Below are positions 34,464 to 42,256 of a stretch of DNA of 64,000 nt, piece by piece (positions within the stretch are counted from its first letter, which is position 1; each line of letters starts with the position of its first letter). Origin of the DNA: a virus; IMG/VR virus record IMGVR_UViG_3300042566_000478, positions 27,770 to 91,769 of that record. The stretch is one strand, 5' to 3'. Position numbers and translations under genes: made by a program. Below the pieces are notes generated by a model. That model had not been told where the DNA came from. It saw only the letters and a program-made list of their open reading frames with translations, and made no database searches.

Positions 34464-34491
34464 GCTACCACCCTTTTGGTTTAGGTTGTGT

Positions 34492-34520
34492 AGCGTATCC
34501 TACCTAAGTAGGTGTGTCAA
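34492..34520 (-). promoter_or_regulatory. Sigma-70-like promoter TTGACA-17-TACGCT
   Basis: On the minus strand TTGACA (34515-34520) is followed after exactly 17 bases by TACGCT (34492-34497), directly after the endolysin stop. A small inverted repeat (CCTAC-CTAA-GTAGG, 34499-34512) lies in the spacer and could be an operator or weak terminator. It would drive the small genes, the phosphoesterase, the Ntn hydrolase and the head genes. Confidence 0.55.
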
Positions 34521-35060
34521 CTACCCCTGAAAGGAAGCGACAGCCTCTGGAATATTGTCACCACATACGTAGCGCAAGTGCCAAGGCTCAGAGGGAACAA
34601 CTTCCCATGAGAAGCCAAACTTTTTCACATTGGCAATCAACCAATTAAGACGTTTTGGCTCTGCGGCGTTAGCCACATCAACGGCGATGCCGAGGTTATG
34701 CTGGGACTTACCAGGTGTCGCCAACATTGCCATACCCTTTTTCAGATACCAAGTCTTGCCTTCAAATGTTTTGGTGCTTTGACCTGGGATTGGTTCAAGT
34801 TGGTAGCGAGTAAGGAATCCTTTTTTCTGTGTTTCGTAATCACGATATGTGTCACCTGCTGAAGTCGGCTTGAGTTCAACCCCTTCAGCCTTTGCAGCAG
34901 CAACCATTGCAGCCCACGCTTTTGCCGCAATGTGGTGCATCTTTCCGCCACCTACGGCAGGGACAAGAAGATTTGCTGGCAACTTTCCAGGCTCAATGCC
35001 CTTAAGGTCCTTTGGTAATACTACGGGAACAATATAATCCCAAGCAACTTTCTTACTCAT
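34521..35060 (-). CDS. Endolysin, VanY/M15 D-Ala-D-Ala carboxypeptidase type
   Basis: A 179-residue peptidase. The M15 motifs are complete: SAGDTYRDYETQ, then SQHNLGIAVDV with zinc ligands H121 and D128, catalytic E158 and H161 in SEPWHLRY. The N-terminal about 40 residues may be a small binding segment. It has no signal peptide, so it needs a holin for release. It overlaps the downstream-coded holin-like gene by four bases, forming a lysis cassette. M15 enzymes cut the peptide stems of peptidoglycan. Confidence 0.92.
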   Translation of the reverse strand: MSKKVAWDYIVPVVLPKDLKGIEPGKLPANLLVPAVGGGKMHHIAAKAWAAMVAAAKAEGVELKPTSAGDTYRDYETQKKGFLTRYQLEPIPGQSTKTFEGKTWYLKKGMAMLATPGKSQHNLGIAVDVANAAEPKRLNWLIANVKKFGFSWEVVPSEPWHLRYVCGDNIPEAVASFQG

Positions 35061-35344
35061 GCAATCTCCTCATCGTCAGGGATACCATTACCATTTTTAT
35101 CTTCTGCGTTCCTGCCAGTTGAAATCATCAAACCAGCAAGTGTTCCAGTAATGAATGTCGCTACTGAAGAAAGAACGCTAAAGAACATTTTATCATTCTC
35201 TGCTTGAGCGCCGATAGGCTGTGTAACAAACACAAGCGCCCAAAGCACCCCGACTGTGGTGATGAGTAGGACAAAACCAAGCATGCATCCGATTACAAAC
35301 TTCAAACGGGCATCTAGTTCTGCTGAGGTTAACCGTGGTTTCAT
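35057..35344 (-). CDS. Holin-like membrane protein with a calcium-loop-like tail
   Basis: A 95-residue protein with two transmembrane helices (about 15-40, VIGCMLGFVLLITTVGVLWA, and 52-75, MFFSVLSSVATFITGTLAGL) and a charged C-terminus. It overlaps the endolysin start by four bases, as holin and endolysin genes often do. The tail DKNGNGIPDDEE resembles an EF-hand/dockerin calcium loop, which is unusual for a holin. Best candidate holin. Confidence 0.75.
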   Translation of the reverse strand: MKPRLTSAELDARLKFVIGCMLGFVLLITTVGVLWALVFVTQPIGAQAENDKMFFSVLSSVATFITGTLAGLMISTGRNAEDKNGNGIPDDEEIA

Positions 35345-35577
35345 GGTGCTGTTGTCTCCTGTGTTGGGATTAGTTCTTCTAATACTGGGTTTACTAAACC
35401 TTCCAAAGTTGGGTCAAAACCTAGTAATGTGTCTGGGCATGCCCCATCTACTTGGCATGCAGGGCGTTGGCACTCAGGCTTTTCCCAGTTTGCTGGGTCT
35501 TGGCATTCATAACGGTATTTACCGTCATAGCCACAACTTGCTAAAAGTATTGCTGAAATAAAGAATAACTTTTTCAT
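35341..35577 (-). CDS. Small Cys-rich lipoprotein of the lysis cassette
   Basis: A 78-residue precursor: a basic, hydrophobic signal (MKKLFFISAILLAS) and a lipobox LLASC, with the lipidated Cys at residue 15. The mature part has four Cys in YECQ...PECQRPACQVDGAC, a Pro/Glu-rich pattern. Its place between the holin candidate and a second membrane protein suggests a role in lysis or host-surface exclusion. Spanin lipoproteins occur in Gram-negative hosts, but this one has no obvious partner inner-membrane subunit. Confidence 0.75.
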   Translation of the reverse strand: MKKLFFISAILLASCGYDGKYRYECQDPANWEKPECQRPACQVDGACPDTLLGFDPTLEGLVNPVLEELIPTQETTAP

Positions 35578-35792
35578 TTCTTTTCCTTATCCATATGCCA
35601 GTCAATGTGTGTGTTCAAACGACCAGCCACTGCGTCAATACCGCTACGAACTTTGCGAAGTTCGGACATTACGTTTGCGTGGTCTTGACGATTTTCCGTT
35701 CTGAATTCTTTGAAGGACTTCAGAAGAAAACCGACTCCAGTTCCTATTACGGGTATAGCAGCCGCAATGATGATTGCCCACGCATCGCTCAT
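35574..35792 (-). CDS. Small single-span membrane protein
   Basis: A 72-residue protein: one N-terminal membrane helix (AWAIIIAAAIPVIGTGVGFL), a basic stretch and a charged coiled coil (DHANVMSELRKVRSGIDAVA). This form is common in lysis cassettes of actinobacteriophages. It overlaps the lipoprotein by four bases. It could be a holin partner or second holin. Confidence 0.65.
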   Translation of the reverse strand: MSDAWAIIIAAAIPVIGTGVGFLLKSFKEFRTENRQDHANVMSELRKVRSGIDAVAGRLNTHIDWHMDKEKK

Positions 35793-35795
35793 AGG

Positions 35796-37010
35796 TCACT
35801 CTTTAATTCCAAATTGTTGACCATTGATTTTACGGCGAGCATGTACCATACTTGATGCACCTTGTGGGGTGTTATCAATTACTTCTCTAATTTTTTGTCG
35901 TTGCAAAACATCTGGAGATGCATACTTTTTAGGAATACCACCAGTTTGACCGACTGGGATATCAGGGCGAACTGGGCGAACAAAACCTGATTCCGTTGCA
36001 GCGCCTTCCATTGCTTTTAACCCTGCTGTGTGTTTTACAGTCAACCCACCAGTTTGCCCAGCAAATCCACGAGCAGTGTCGTGCATGCGAGCGTCAGTAT
36101 TGTCTGCATCGTAAAGATAAAATTCTTCTTCATTACCATGTGCGTCTTGCATCACCCAGCGTTCTGGTTTTGGTTCATCTTTACCTAACCACAACGCTGC
36201 TTGAGTGGTAAGACCAGCATCATGTCGTTGTTTTACACGTTTTGTAGGTGTCTGTTCACTAATGCTTCCAGTGAGATAATAGTTTGATGGTGCATCTGCT
36301 TCAGGTTCTTTTTCTCCTGGGCGAAGCACACGGTTCATTTTTTCTTTTGTGTAGTTCATATGGGTCATCAACGGATGTTGTTTTGCAAGACCAATTGCTT
36401 CTGGGTCTGTACTTCCTTTTCCTTCAAAATCCGCAATCCAAGGACCAGCCAAAGTTGTTTTATGCCAAGGAACGTCTGTCCACATGTTGCTACGCAAAGC
36501 AGGAATCATCCCAAGTTCACGAGCATTACGAGCGCCTTTTCGTGATTGAATTACAGCAAGTGCTCCAGCAAACTGAGGATTGTCTGCCCAATAACCAGAC
36601 CTAATTTGTTTTGCTTTTTCAGCAGAACCTCCAGGCATACCATAATGCCCAGACTTAGAGTTACACAATTGAGTGCAGATTGGAGTCCTACAACCTGAGC
36701 ATCCCTCAAATCTTCCGCTACTTGTAGCGTTTGCTAAAGACATACTCATTTGATGAGTTGACCTAACAAGTTCATCTGGGTGAGTTGCGTTTTTAGCAAT
36801 TTTTAAATTAGTTGATTTTTCTCCAGGGTCAGTATCACTAATCATTGATAGACCAGCGCCACCACCACGGCTTTTCTTATACAAGTCCCAATCATCAATT
36901 ACTTTTTTAGGTTGAGCAATTGCAGAACGATATTCAGATTCACTAACTGAATTGACAATATCTTGTAATGCTGGTAATTGTGGGGTTACTTCTATCCTTT
37001 TCTTAGCCAT
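35796..37010 (-). CDS. Cys-cluster protein resembling phage GP88-family proteins
   Basis: A 404-residue protein of uncertain function. A Cys cluster at C104-x2-C107-x4-C112-x3-C116 (GCSGCRTPICTQLCNSKSGH) is followed by RKGARNARELGMIPALRSNM and TDVPWH, and by YYLTGSISEQTP. These features recall the GP88 family of actinophages, which I name with caution. Four clustered Cys suggest metal or Fe-S binding. The last about 80 residues are basic. It sits between the lysis cassette and two unknown genes; starts at ATG 37010 after GAGGTAAC. Confidence 0.55.
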   Translation of the reverse strand: MAKKRIEVTPQLPALQDIVNSVSESEYRSAIAQPKKVIDDWDLYKKSRGGGAGLSMISDTDPGEKSTNLKIAKNATHPDELVRSTHQMSMSLANATSSGRFEGCSGCRTPICTQLCNSKSGHYGMPGGSAEKAKQIRSGYWADNPQFAGALAVIQSRKGARNARELGMIPALRSNMWTDVPWHKTTLAGPWIADFEGKGSTDPEAIGLAKQHPLMTHMNYTKEKMNRVLRPGEKEPEADAPSNYYLTGSISEQTPTKRVKQRHDAGLTTQAALWLGKDEPKPERWVMQDAHGNEEEFYLYDADNTDARMHDTARGFAGQTGGLTVKHTAGLKAMEGAATESGFVRPVRPDIPVGQTGGIPKKYASPDVLQRQKIREVIDNTPQGASSMVHARRKINGQQFGIKE

Positions 37011-37014
37011 GTTG

Positions 37015-37557
37015 TTACCTCTGCTCGTAGTCGTACTGGTCTTTACGACCCTTACTTACGTGAATAGCCCTACGGCGAAGGTCAGTTTCTTTTACCAAAC
37101 GACCTTCATCTTCTGGGCGAACTGTGTCTTTAAGTTTCTTGTCAAGCATTGGTTTACCAGGACCAAACGCAGAATCAATTGGGTCAGCCATTGGGTCACG
37201 TTGTTTAAACTGAGATTCCTGTAATGTGTCTGCTGCTTGCAAATCACGAGGAACTACATAGCCTGTTGGTTGGTAAACTTTTACACCCATGTCATTCTTA
37301 AGATAGGTGTTAAGAACAAATGGGTGTCGGCGTTCACGAGTCTTAGGTGGTGGGGCGGCTTGAAAGGAAGAATAGAACTGACCAGTTCTACTCATGTACA
37401 AACTAGGACTAAATGCACCCGTAGGGCTTAGTCCATATGTTTGGGCAATGCCTGCCCTTAAGTCATCGGTTGAAGTTAGAGCAGGTGAATCAAAACCGAG
37501 TGGTTCTGCACCTATTGCACCAGCGTCAACACTTGGGTCGCCGCCGACATCTGACAT
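37015..37557 (-). CDS. Hypothetical protein
   Basis: A 180-residue protein. Its N-terminus is acidic and Gly-rich (MSDVGGDPSVDAGA), its middle basic with RERRHPFVLNTYLKND, and its C-terminus strongly charged (KETDLRRRAIHVSKGRKDQ). It looks largely disordered, as are several proteins between the lysis and terminase genes. No Shine-Dalgarno is evident; it follows the previous stop by two bases. A virion-associated or injected role is possible but not shown. Confidence 0.6.
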   Translation of the reverse strand: MSDVGGDPSVDAGAIGAEPLGFDSPALTSTDDLRAGIAQTYGLSPTGAFSPSLYMSRTGQFYSSFQAAPPPKTRERRHPFVLNTYLKNDMGVKVYQPTGYVVPRDLQAADTLQESQFKQRDPMADPIDSAFGPGKPMLDKKLKDTVRPEDEGRLVKETDLRRRAIHVSKGRKDQYDYEQR

Positions 37558-37559
37558 GA

Positions 37560-37961
37560 TTAGTCGTTAACAACCGTCACGTTTGGTCGGTTCATGTGTC
37601 CGCCTGAGTTGTATGAGTACTCAAACTGTGGCATGTCATCGCCAGCCATTGCACCTTCAACAAACTCTGAAAGTACCGATGGGGCTTCAATCCACGATGC
37701 TGAACCAACATGAGCACGTTCACGCATGGTGTCTGCTGCATGCTTGTAGAACATCTCTGGGTTGTTCTGGTTCATTCGCAAAGGCGATGGTGCGGTGTCC
37801 TCATAGGCTCCACGACCAAAGTCGTTTGGAACGTCAGTGTCGGTTGCGACACCTTCTTCAAAGCGAAGAGGTCCCTTGTTGCCTGGAATGCTTGGAGCCA
37901 TGTTTCGCTCAAAAACGGTAAGGTCACGTTCTGGGAACATTGGCGCTGGTGCTACTGTCAT
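37560..37961 (-). CDS. Hypothetical protein
   Basis: A 133-residue protein, Pro/Asn-rich, with little regular structure predicted by eye (MFPERDLTVFERNMAPSIPG; ends RPNVTVVND). It has a good AAGGAGTAACAC ribosome-binding site and is the first gene after the terminase. The composition matches the neighbouring unknown gene. No family is recognised. Confidence 0.6.
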   Translation of the reverse strand: MTVAPAPMFPERDLTVFERNMAPSIPGNKGPLRFEEGVATDTDVPNDFGRGAYEDTAPSPLRMNQNNPEMFYKHAADTMRERAHVGSASWIEAPSVLSEFVEGAMAGDDMPQFEYSYNSGGHMNRPNVTVVND

Positions 37962-38001
37962 GTGTTACTCCTTGGAAAATAAGGTTTCCACAAGAATACC
38001 A

Positions 38002-39567
38002 CTAATTGAAAAAGGGGTTCTCGCCAACTTGGATAGTAGGCATTGCGTCATACACAGTCATTGCACAGGCAAGAGCCAATGAGTCTGGGTAGTCGTCAAA
38101 CGCACCCTTCTCATTTGGGGCTTCAGCCAGCATGTATGGACCACGATAAACCTTTTCTAGGTCATTCATTTGTTGATTAAAGCGTTTCCATGAACGGGTA
38201 CGGCGAGCCTTAGAGTGTCCTGGGATTACTAACTGCTCACGTTGAATCAATTCCGTCAGGTGTACCCATCGTTCGTTTTGGTTTTTAGCATCAGAAGTCA
38301 TAGCAATAACTTCTATATTTGGCAACAAAATCTTAAGGCGTTCCGCTACAGCACCACCAACACCTTGTGAGTCCACGCCAATACGAAGCACATCATAGTT
38401 ACGCAAGAAGTCAATAATTTGAAAGTATTGTTGTTCCCACTCTTGGTCGTTAATTTCCAACCAGTTGAGAATACGGTGTTCGTAGAACCCGAATGGGTCT
38501 GGATGGTCCCAGTCAACCCAGCAGACAGTTACTACTGTGGAGTCATTGGAACGAGCAACGTCAATACCAACCACTACAGGGGTTCTCCACCATTGTTTGA
38601 CCAGTGGCATAGACGGGTCATAAAGTCTTTCCATTCTTTCTTCAGTAACGAACATTCCCTTTTCCAGCATCCATCGGTTGCAATACGACATCTGGAATTC
38701 GTCAGAATCTTCACCAATGCGGAGTTTTTCTTTGGCAATAAATTTCCCGTAGTTAGCGTTGTACTTTGAAGCAACTTTGTAATCGTACTCAAAATGGCAA
38801 TCCCTAATTACTTTTCTACTTTGATTAACACGCCGTTTGTTGTATTGAATCATCTTGTAGAAGTAGGACTTGTTACGGGAAGCCGTTCCAGTAAGCATGA
38901 TACTTCCGTTGTTAAACGCCAACATCGGCTTGATTGATTTGGTAATCATAAACTCATCGGCTTCCTGAGCCTCGTCAATAAGCACAAAATGGTAGGTTTT
39001 TGATTCAATCTTTGCCTTTGGGTTACAGGTCTGCATTCGGCAGATAGAACCAGAGCGCTTCATGGTGATGATTTTTCCCTTACCACGAGTACCACCAGAG
39101 GTAGCCTTGTCATCCAGTTCAGGGTCAAGAAGAAAACCAAGGGCGTGTTCGCTAGTCAAACGACTTACGATACGACTAAACACGGTGTCTGCTTGGTCTT
39201 CAGTTGGCGCAAACACTCCCACCCAAAAACCTTTCTCAAACTTAGACAGCCAGGTTGGGTAGATGTTTGAAAGTTTTGGAAGAATGACCATCATTGATGC
39301 AAGTACGTTAGAAAGAACTTCTGACTTACCAGACTGACGAGTTGCGATAAGAGTTATTTCTTCACCGTCACCCAAAACAATGGACTCAATAATTCTGTAC
39401 GCAATAGGAATTTGGTACGGGAACAACTCAACATCGCAAAACTGCTCAGTAAAAAGAACCAGTTTTGTAACTAACTGGTCAACAAACTCAGCCGAGGTTT
39501 CGTCAAGTTCTTCAACAATCTCTTCGGCTAGTAACTCTTGTTCTTGGTCCAATAGGGAATCCGACAT
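38002..39567 (-). CDS. terL: Terminase large subunit
   Basis: A 521-residue packaging motor. Walker A is ATRQSGKS (75-82), Walker B FVLIDEA (D198/E199), and a coupling motif LTGTAS (about 225-230). The C-terminal RNase H-like nuclease domain has D336 (GIDVARSNDST), IGVDSQGVGG (about 394-403) and DDYPDSLALA near the end. It cuts and packages the phage genome through the portal. A small terminase subunit is not evident nearby; the helix-turn-helix protein at 34052 or one of the small genes upstream are possible candidates. A TANNNT-like box lies 8 bases before its ATG. Confidence 0.97.
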   Translation of the reverse strand: MSDSLLDQEQELLAEEIVEELDETSAEFVDQLVTKLVLFTEQFCDVELFPYQIPIAYRIIESIVLGDGEEITLIATRQSGKSEVLSNVLASMMVILPKLSNIYPTWLSKFEKGFWVGVFAPTEDQADTVFSRIVSRLTSEHALGFLLDPELDDKATSGGTRGKGKIITMKRSGSICRMQTCNPKAKIESKTYHFVLIDEAQEADEFMITKSIKPMLAFNNGSIMLTGTASRNKSYFYKMIQYNKRRVNQSRKVIRDCHFEYDYKVASKYNANYGKFIAKEKLRIGEDSDEFQMSYCNRWMLEKGMFVTEERMERLYDPSMPLVKQWWRTPVVVGIDVARSNDSTVVTVCWVDWDHPDPFGFYEHRILNWLEINDQEWEQQYFQIIDFLRNYDVLRIGVDSQGVGGAVAERLKILLPNIEVIAMTSDAKNQNERWVHLTELIQREQLVIPGHSKARRTRSWKRFNQQMNDLEKVYRGPYMLAEAPNEKGAFDDYPDSLALACAMTVYDAMPTIQVGENPFFN

Positions 39568-39588
39568 ACCCTACAAGCCTACCCTAAT

Positions 39589-39825
39589 TTAGAAAAGTGA
39601 TAACTGGTCTGGATTATTCGGGGCGTACATACGGCGGTTAGCCTCTACCTCATCCACCATCTTTTCTATCTGAAGTAGGAAATCGTGCATGTCTTCCGTA
39701 TCCGCAATTAGTCGGTAATCAACCCGTTTTAGCAACCCATTGTGTGGGAACGCTTGAACACGAACTGCTAGGTCATTTGCTAGCCCAATAGTTCTGTCCA
39801 TCTTAAGTTCTTCTGGTGCTCTCAT
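39589..39825 (-). CDS. Small protein ending in a sliding-clamp-binding-like tail
   Basis: A 78-residue protein starting at ATG 39825, which overlaps the previous stop as ATGA; the frame is open to 39876 but only inside the neighbour. It is helical, with an acidic region (DFLLQIEKMVDEVEANRRM). The extreme C-terminus is NNPDQLSLF. QL(S/D)LF is the consensus by which bacterial proteins bind the beta clamp. The position at the free end is where that motif acts. The protein may recruit or compete for the host clamp. Confidence 0.65.
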   Translation of the reverse strand: MRAPEELKMDRTIGLANDLAVRVQAFPHNGLLKRVDYRLIADTEDMHDFLLQIEKMVDEVEANRRMYAPNNPDQLSLF

Positions 39826-40064
39826 TGTTTTCTCTTTTCTATCTCTGACCAAATAACTTGTAAGGCTTCTACACAATCATTTACTTCACTTGCTGGGGCA
39901 TCTCTAAATCTCCACGCATCAAAAGAAGCACCCAAAGCCATGATTGAGTTATCCATCCAACCGTACAAAGAAGAGTTATCTAACTTAGCGGCTCGTTGTT
40001 GCGCCTTACTTGGTGGAAGTTTATCATGCGATTTTTCTTCCTTTTTAAATATCCCTAGTGCCAC
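39822..40064 (-). CDS. Hypothetical protein
   Basis: An 80-residue protein, basic at its N-terminus (FKKEEKSHDKLPPSKAQQRA) and helical afterwards (ASEVNDCVEALQVIWSEIEK). It overlaps the gene before it by 10 bases and the clamp-motif gene after it by four, so the three are one operon. Function unknown. Confidence 0.6.
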   Translation of the reverse strand: MALGIFKKEEKSHDKLPPSKAQQRAAKLDNSSLYGWMDNSIMALGASFDAWRFRDAPASEVNDCVEALQVIWSEIEKRKQ

Positions 40065-40324
40065 TGTTTAATCTCCTCTATTGTTGTGTCCATCTCACGA
40101 CCACCTAACGCAAATAATAGTCCTTCTTTTTCACTCTTGATTTCGTTACGTCTACACAACCCAAATTGAAACAAGTACTTACCAAACCGTAATTGCGGTC
40201 CCTTACCTTTACGCCAGTACCCACCGAGTTCTTGACATGTACCCATTGCGATATGTGGGATATTAGGTGTACCAGTATCACGGACAATCCAATAGACAAA
40301 CCAAATTCCACGAACTATATTCAT
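40055..40324 (-). CDS. Hypothetical protein
   Basis: An 89-residue protein. It begins with a hydrophobic, aromatic segment (NIVRGIWFVYWIVRDTG), then a basic part with GGYWRKGKGPQLRFGKYLFQ, and ends with an acidic helix (MDTTIEEIKQWH). It starts at ATG 40324, with a TAGTAT box eight bases upstream. No family is recognised. Confidence 0.6.
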   Translation of the reverse strand: MNIVRGIWFVYWIVRDTGTPNIPHIAMGTCQELGGYWRKGKGPQLRFGKYLFQFGLCRRNEIKSEKEGLLFALGGREMDTTIEEIKQWH

Positions 40325-40342
40325 GGGGGTAGATACTAGTCG

Positions 40343-40903
40343 TTATCGCCAATCAAGTGGGAGTTGGTATTGCCTGGTGTCTTGCTGTTCAACATCAGGG
40401 AACCCTTGGTCTTCTTGCTGTTGGCTAAATGCTCCGTACTGCAACTTCCTACCCAATGGCGTTGCTTGCGGCCTGTTGAAATGGTCTGGGTCAAAGTCAA
40501 CATAACCACCACTCATACCACCAGTGTTAAATGTTTTACCTTTTGAAAGAGCCTCATAGAAACGCTTGGCTTGGTAAACAGGGACATTGTTAAACACGTA
40601 CTTAGTTGGGTTTTTTCTACCCTTCTTTCCACGGAAGTCCATGTAGATATCACCAACCATAGTTTCTGGGTTAAAGAAATACTGGACAAAAGTAAAGCGA
40701 GTGCTGTCTTGTCCGTTTGTTCTTTCACCTAACATGTCTGGCGTTGCATTGTCCACGCCACCTGTACTAGCAACCCAGGGGTCAAAGCATTCTTCCTCGT
40801 TAAACAAGGCTTGCTTTGTTTGCTCGTCAGAAAGGGCAAACGCCTGCAAAGAGTCCTTGATTCTTGCCCTACCTGCGTTTCCTAAACCTCGTGCTCTAGC
40901 CAT
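40343..40903 (-). CDS. KTSC-like protein with a C-terminal clamp-motif-like end
   Basis: A 186-residue protein. Residues about 66-125 (FTFVQYFFNPETMVGDIYMD, then YVFNNVPVYQAKRFYEALSK) resemble the small KTSC domain, named for conserved Lys-Thr-Ser-Cys residues that are not all kept here. The C-terminus is YQLPLDWR, similar to the Q-L-x-L hydrophobic peptides that bind the beta clamp. It is preceded by TATAAT six bases before its ATG, so it is probably translated from a leaderless mRNA. Role unknown. Confidence 0.6.
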   Translation of the reverse strand: MARARGLGNAGRARIKDSLQAFALSDEQTKQALFNEEECFDPWVASTGGVDNATPDMLGERTNGQDSTRFTFVQYFFNPETMVGDIYMDFRGKKGRKNPTKYVFNNVPVYQAKRFYEALSKGKTFNTGGMSGGYVDFDPDHFNRPQATPLGRKLQYGAFSQQQEDQGFPDVEQQDTRQYQLPLDWR

Positions 40904-40909
40904 GCACCA

Positions 40910-40915
40910 ATTATA
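40910..40915 (-). promoter_or_regulatory. TATAAT box, leaderless start of gene 40343-40903
   Basis: TATAAT is followed by six bases and then ATG (40903). A -10 element at this distance places the transcription start on the start codon, and there is no Shine-Dalgarno sequence. It overlaps the last codons of the upstream gene. Confidence 0.65.
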
Positions 40916-41492
40916 GTTTGTTATTAACCTTTAGGCAGAATTGCCAGTAATACTTACCAACAACAGGCCATTCAATTTGGCTCTCTGCATCAAACCATGA
41001 TTTTCCTGCTGGGTTATTAGGTATCACATCAAATAAATTGACAACATTGTTAAACTCCAATGAATTTAACAATTTCTCAACTCTTGACTCATGACAATTC
41101 CAATGGTGGTGAGCGCCATCCCACCATTCCAATCCAGGAACATGTGTATCAGGGACATCTAAATGCTCCATAACTGACTCCACCAACCACCACGGCTCTA
41201 AACCCTCTTTCCAGCGTTTAATAGTTCTATGAACATCTGGACCAACGACAAGCATTGGAGCATTGGGTTTAGCAATACGTTGCATGTCTTTGAGGAATGT
41301 AGACACCTCTAACCAAGGAATGTGCTCCAGCACATGACCCATGTAGATAGCATCAAACGTATTATCTTCAAACGGATACGGTTTACCAGGGGCTACCTTG
41401 ACATCTGGTTTGGTGTCATCTGTTTCCCATGTATCTGTATTTACCCAACCTTGTGCGTAATGGGTTCCACAACCAACATTTAAAAGTTTCAT
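40911..41492 (-). CDS. Class I SAM-dependent methyltransferase
   Basis: A 193-residue protein. The N-terminus KLLNVGCGTHYAQGWVNTD is motif I (GxGxG variant), which binds S-adenosylmethionine; FDAIYMGHVLEHIP is motif III-like and places it with the Methyltransf_11/23 type enzymes. It starts at ATG 41492, overlapping the dioxygenase stop as ATGA. The partner genes (dioxygenase and glycosyltransferase) suggest modification of a sugar or lipid. Confidence 0.85.
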   Translation of the reverse strand: MKLLNVGCGTHYAQGWVNTDTWETDDTKPDVKVAPGKPYPFEDNTFDAIYMGHVLEHIPWLEVSTFLKDMQRIAKPNAPMLVVGPDVHRTIKRWKEGLEPWWLVESVMEHLDVPDTHVPGLEWWDGAHHHWNCHESRVEKLLNSLEFNNVVNLFDVIPNNPAGKSWFDAESQIEWPVVGKYYWQFCLKVNNKL

Positions 41493-42256
41493 GAAACAGG
41501 ACCACCTTCTAGTGGGAAATACCACCCACCATTATTATTTTTTGCTGTTGGCATATCTTGACGGTGATTGATTCCTGAATAGTGAGCAATCAAAGATTTA
41601 CGTGGCATACCAACAACATTAGGCTCAGAACCACGATGTAATAACCTACCATGCCAAAACAACACATCACCACGCTCTGGCAGATACGTGATTACTTCAG
41701 CGTTACGTTTCTCAATCTCTGCTTCAAACAATGGGGTAAGTAGTCGTTCACTATGTTTGGGCCATGTATGGTCTTGCTCATCTGGACTAAGTGCAGCAAG
41801 AATCTTTTCCCTAGTAACTGTAGGCCACCTGTGTGAACCACGAACAAATTGAAAAGGTCCAGAGTCTGGGTGAATGGTTTCAAGAGCAATCCAGATAGCA
41901 GCATAATAGTCACCAACATGGTCTGGATTTAAATAAGAATCTTGATGCCAATTACGGCGAGTAGTAACCCACCCCGTTAGATTTAAATGAAGACCAGCAG
42001 GTTCACCAATAAGGTCTTGCATAGTATTAGTAATTCCACTGTAAGTAAGAATATCCATCACTTCTGGATGTCTGCGATACGGTGTGCAATCAGGCCACCC
42101 ACCAGGTCGCTCGGAGTTATTCTCTAACCAACATTGTTCATAATTGACCATCAACTCTTCTGGAACAAAGTTTTTCTTAATAACAAATCCGTCTGCATTC
42201 CAATCCATTGGGCCAATGGGGGGAGCAGGTATCGTTAGGTCATCTAGGGTAATCAT
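41489..42256 (-). CDS. PhyH-family Fe(II)/2-oxoglutarate dioxygenase
   Basis: A 255-residue protein of the phytanoyl-CoA dioxygenase family. Iron ligands are H104-Q-D106 (NWHQDSYLN) and H207 (LLHRGS); R219 (MPRKS) binds 2-oxoglutarate. IWIALETIHPDSGPFQFVRG, then SHRWP, is the core double-stranded beta-helix of the family. It hydroxylates an unknown substrate. It overlaps both the methyltransferase and the glycosyltransferase by four bases, so all three are co-translated. Confidence 0.92.
   Translation of the reverse strand: MITLDDLTIPAPPIGPMDWNADGFVIKKNFVPEELMVNYEQCWLENNSERPGGWPDCTPYRRHPEVMDILTYSGITNTMQDLIGEPAGLHLNLTGWVTTRRNWHQDSYLNPDHVGDYYAAIWIALETIHPDSGPFQFVRGSHRWPTVTREKILAALSPDEQDHTWPKHSERLLTPLFEAEIEKRNAEVITYLPERGDVLFWHGRLLHRGSEPNVVGMPRKSLIAHYSGINHRQDMPTAKNNNGGWYFPLEGGPVS

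Noticed and set aside
35341-35577. Rz1-type outer-membrane spanin
   Set aside because: A lipobox is clear, but no Rz-like inner-membrane partner is adjacent and the host is probably not a typical Gram-negative cell.
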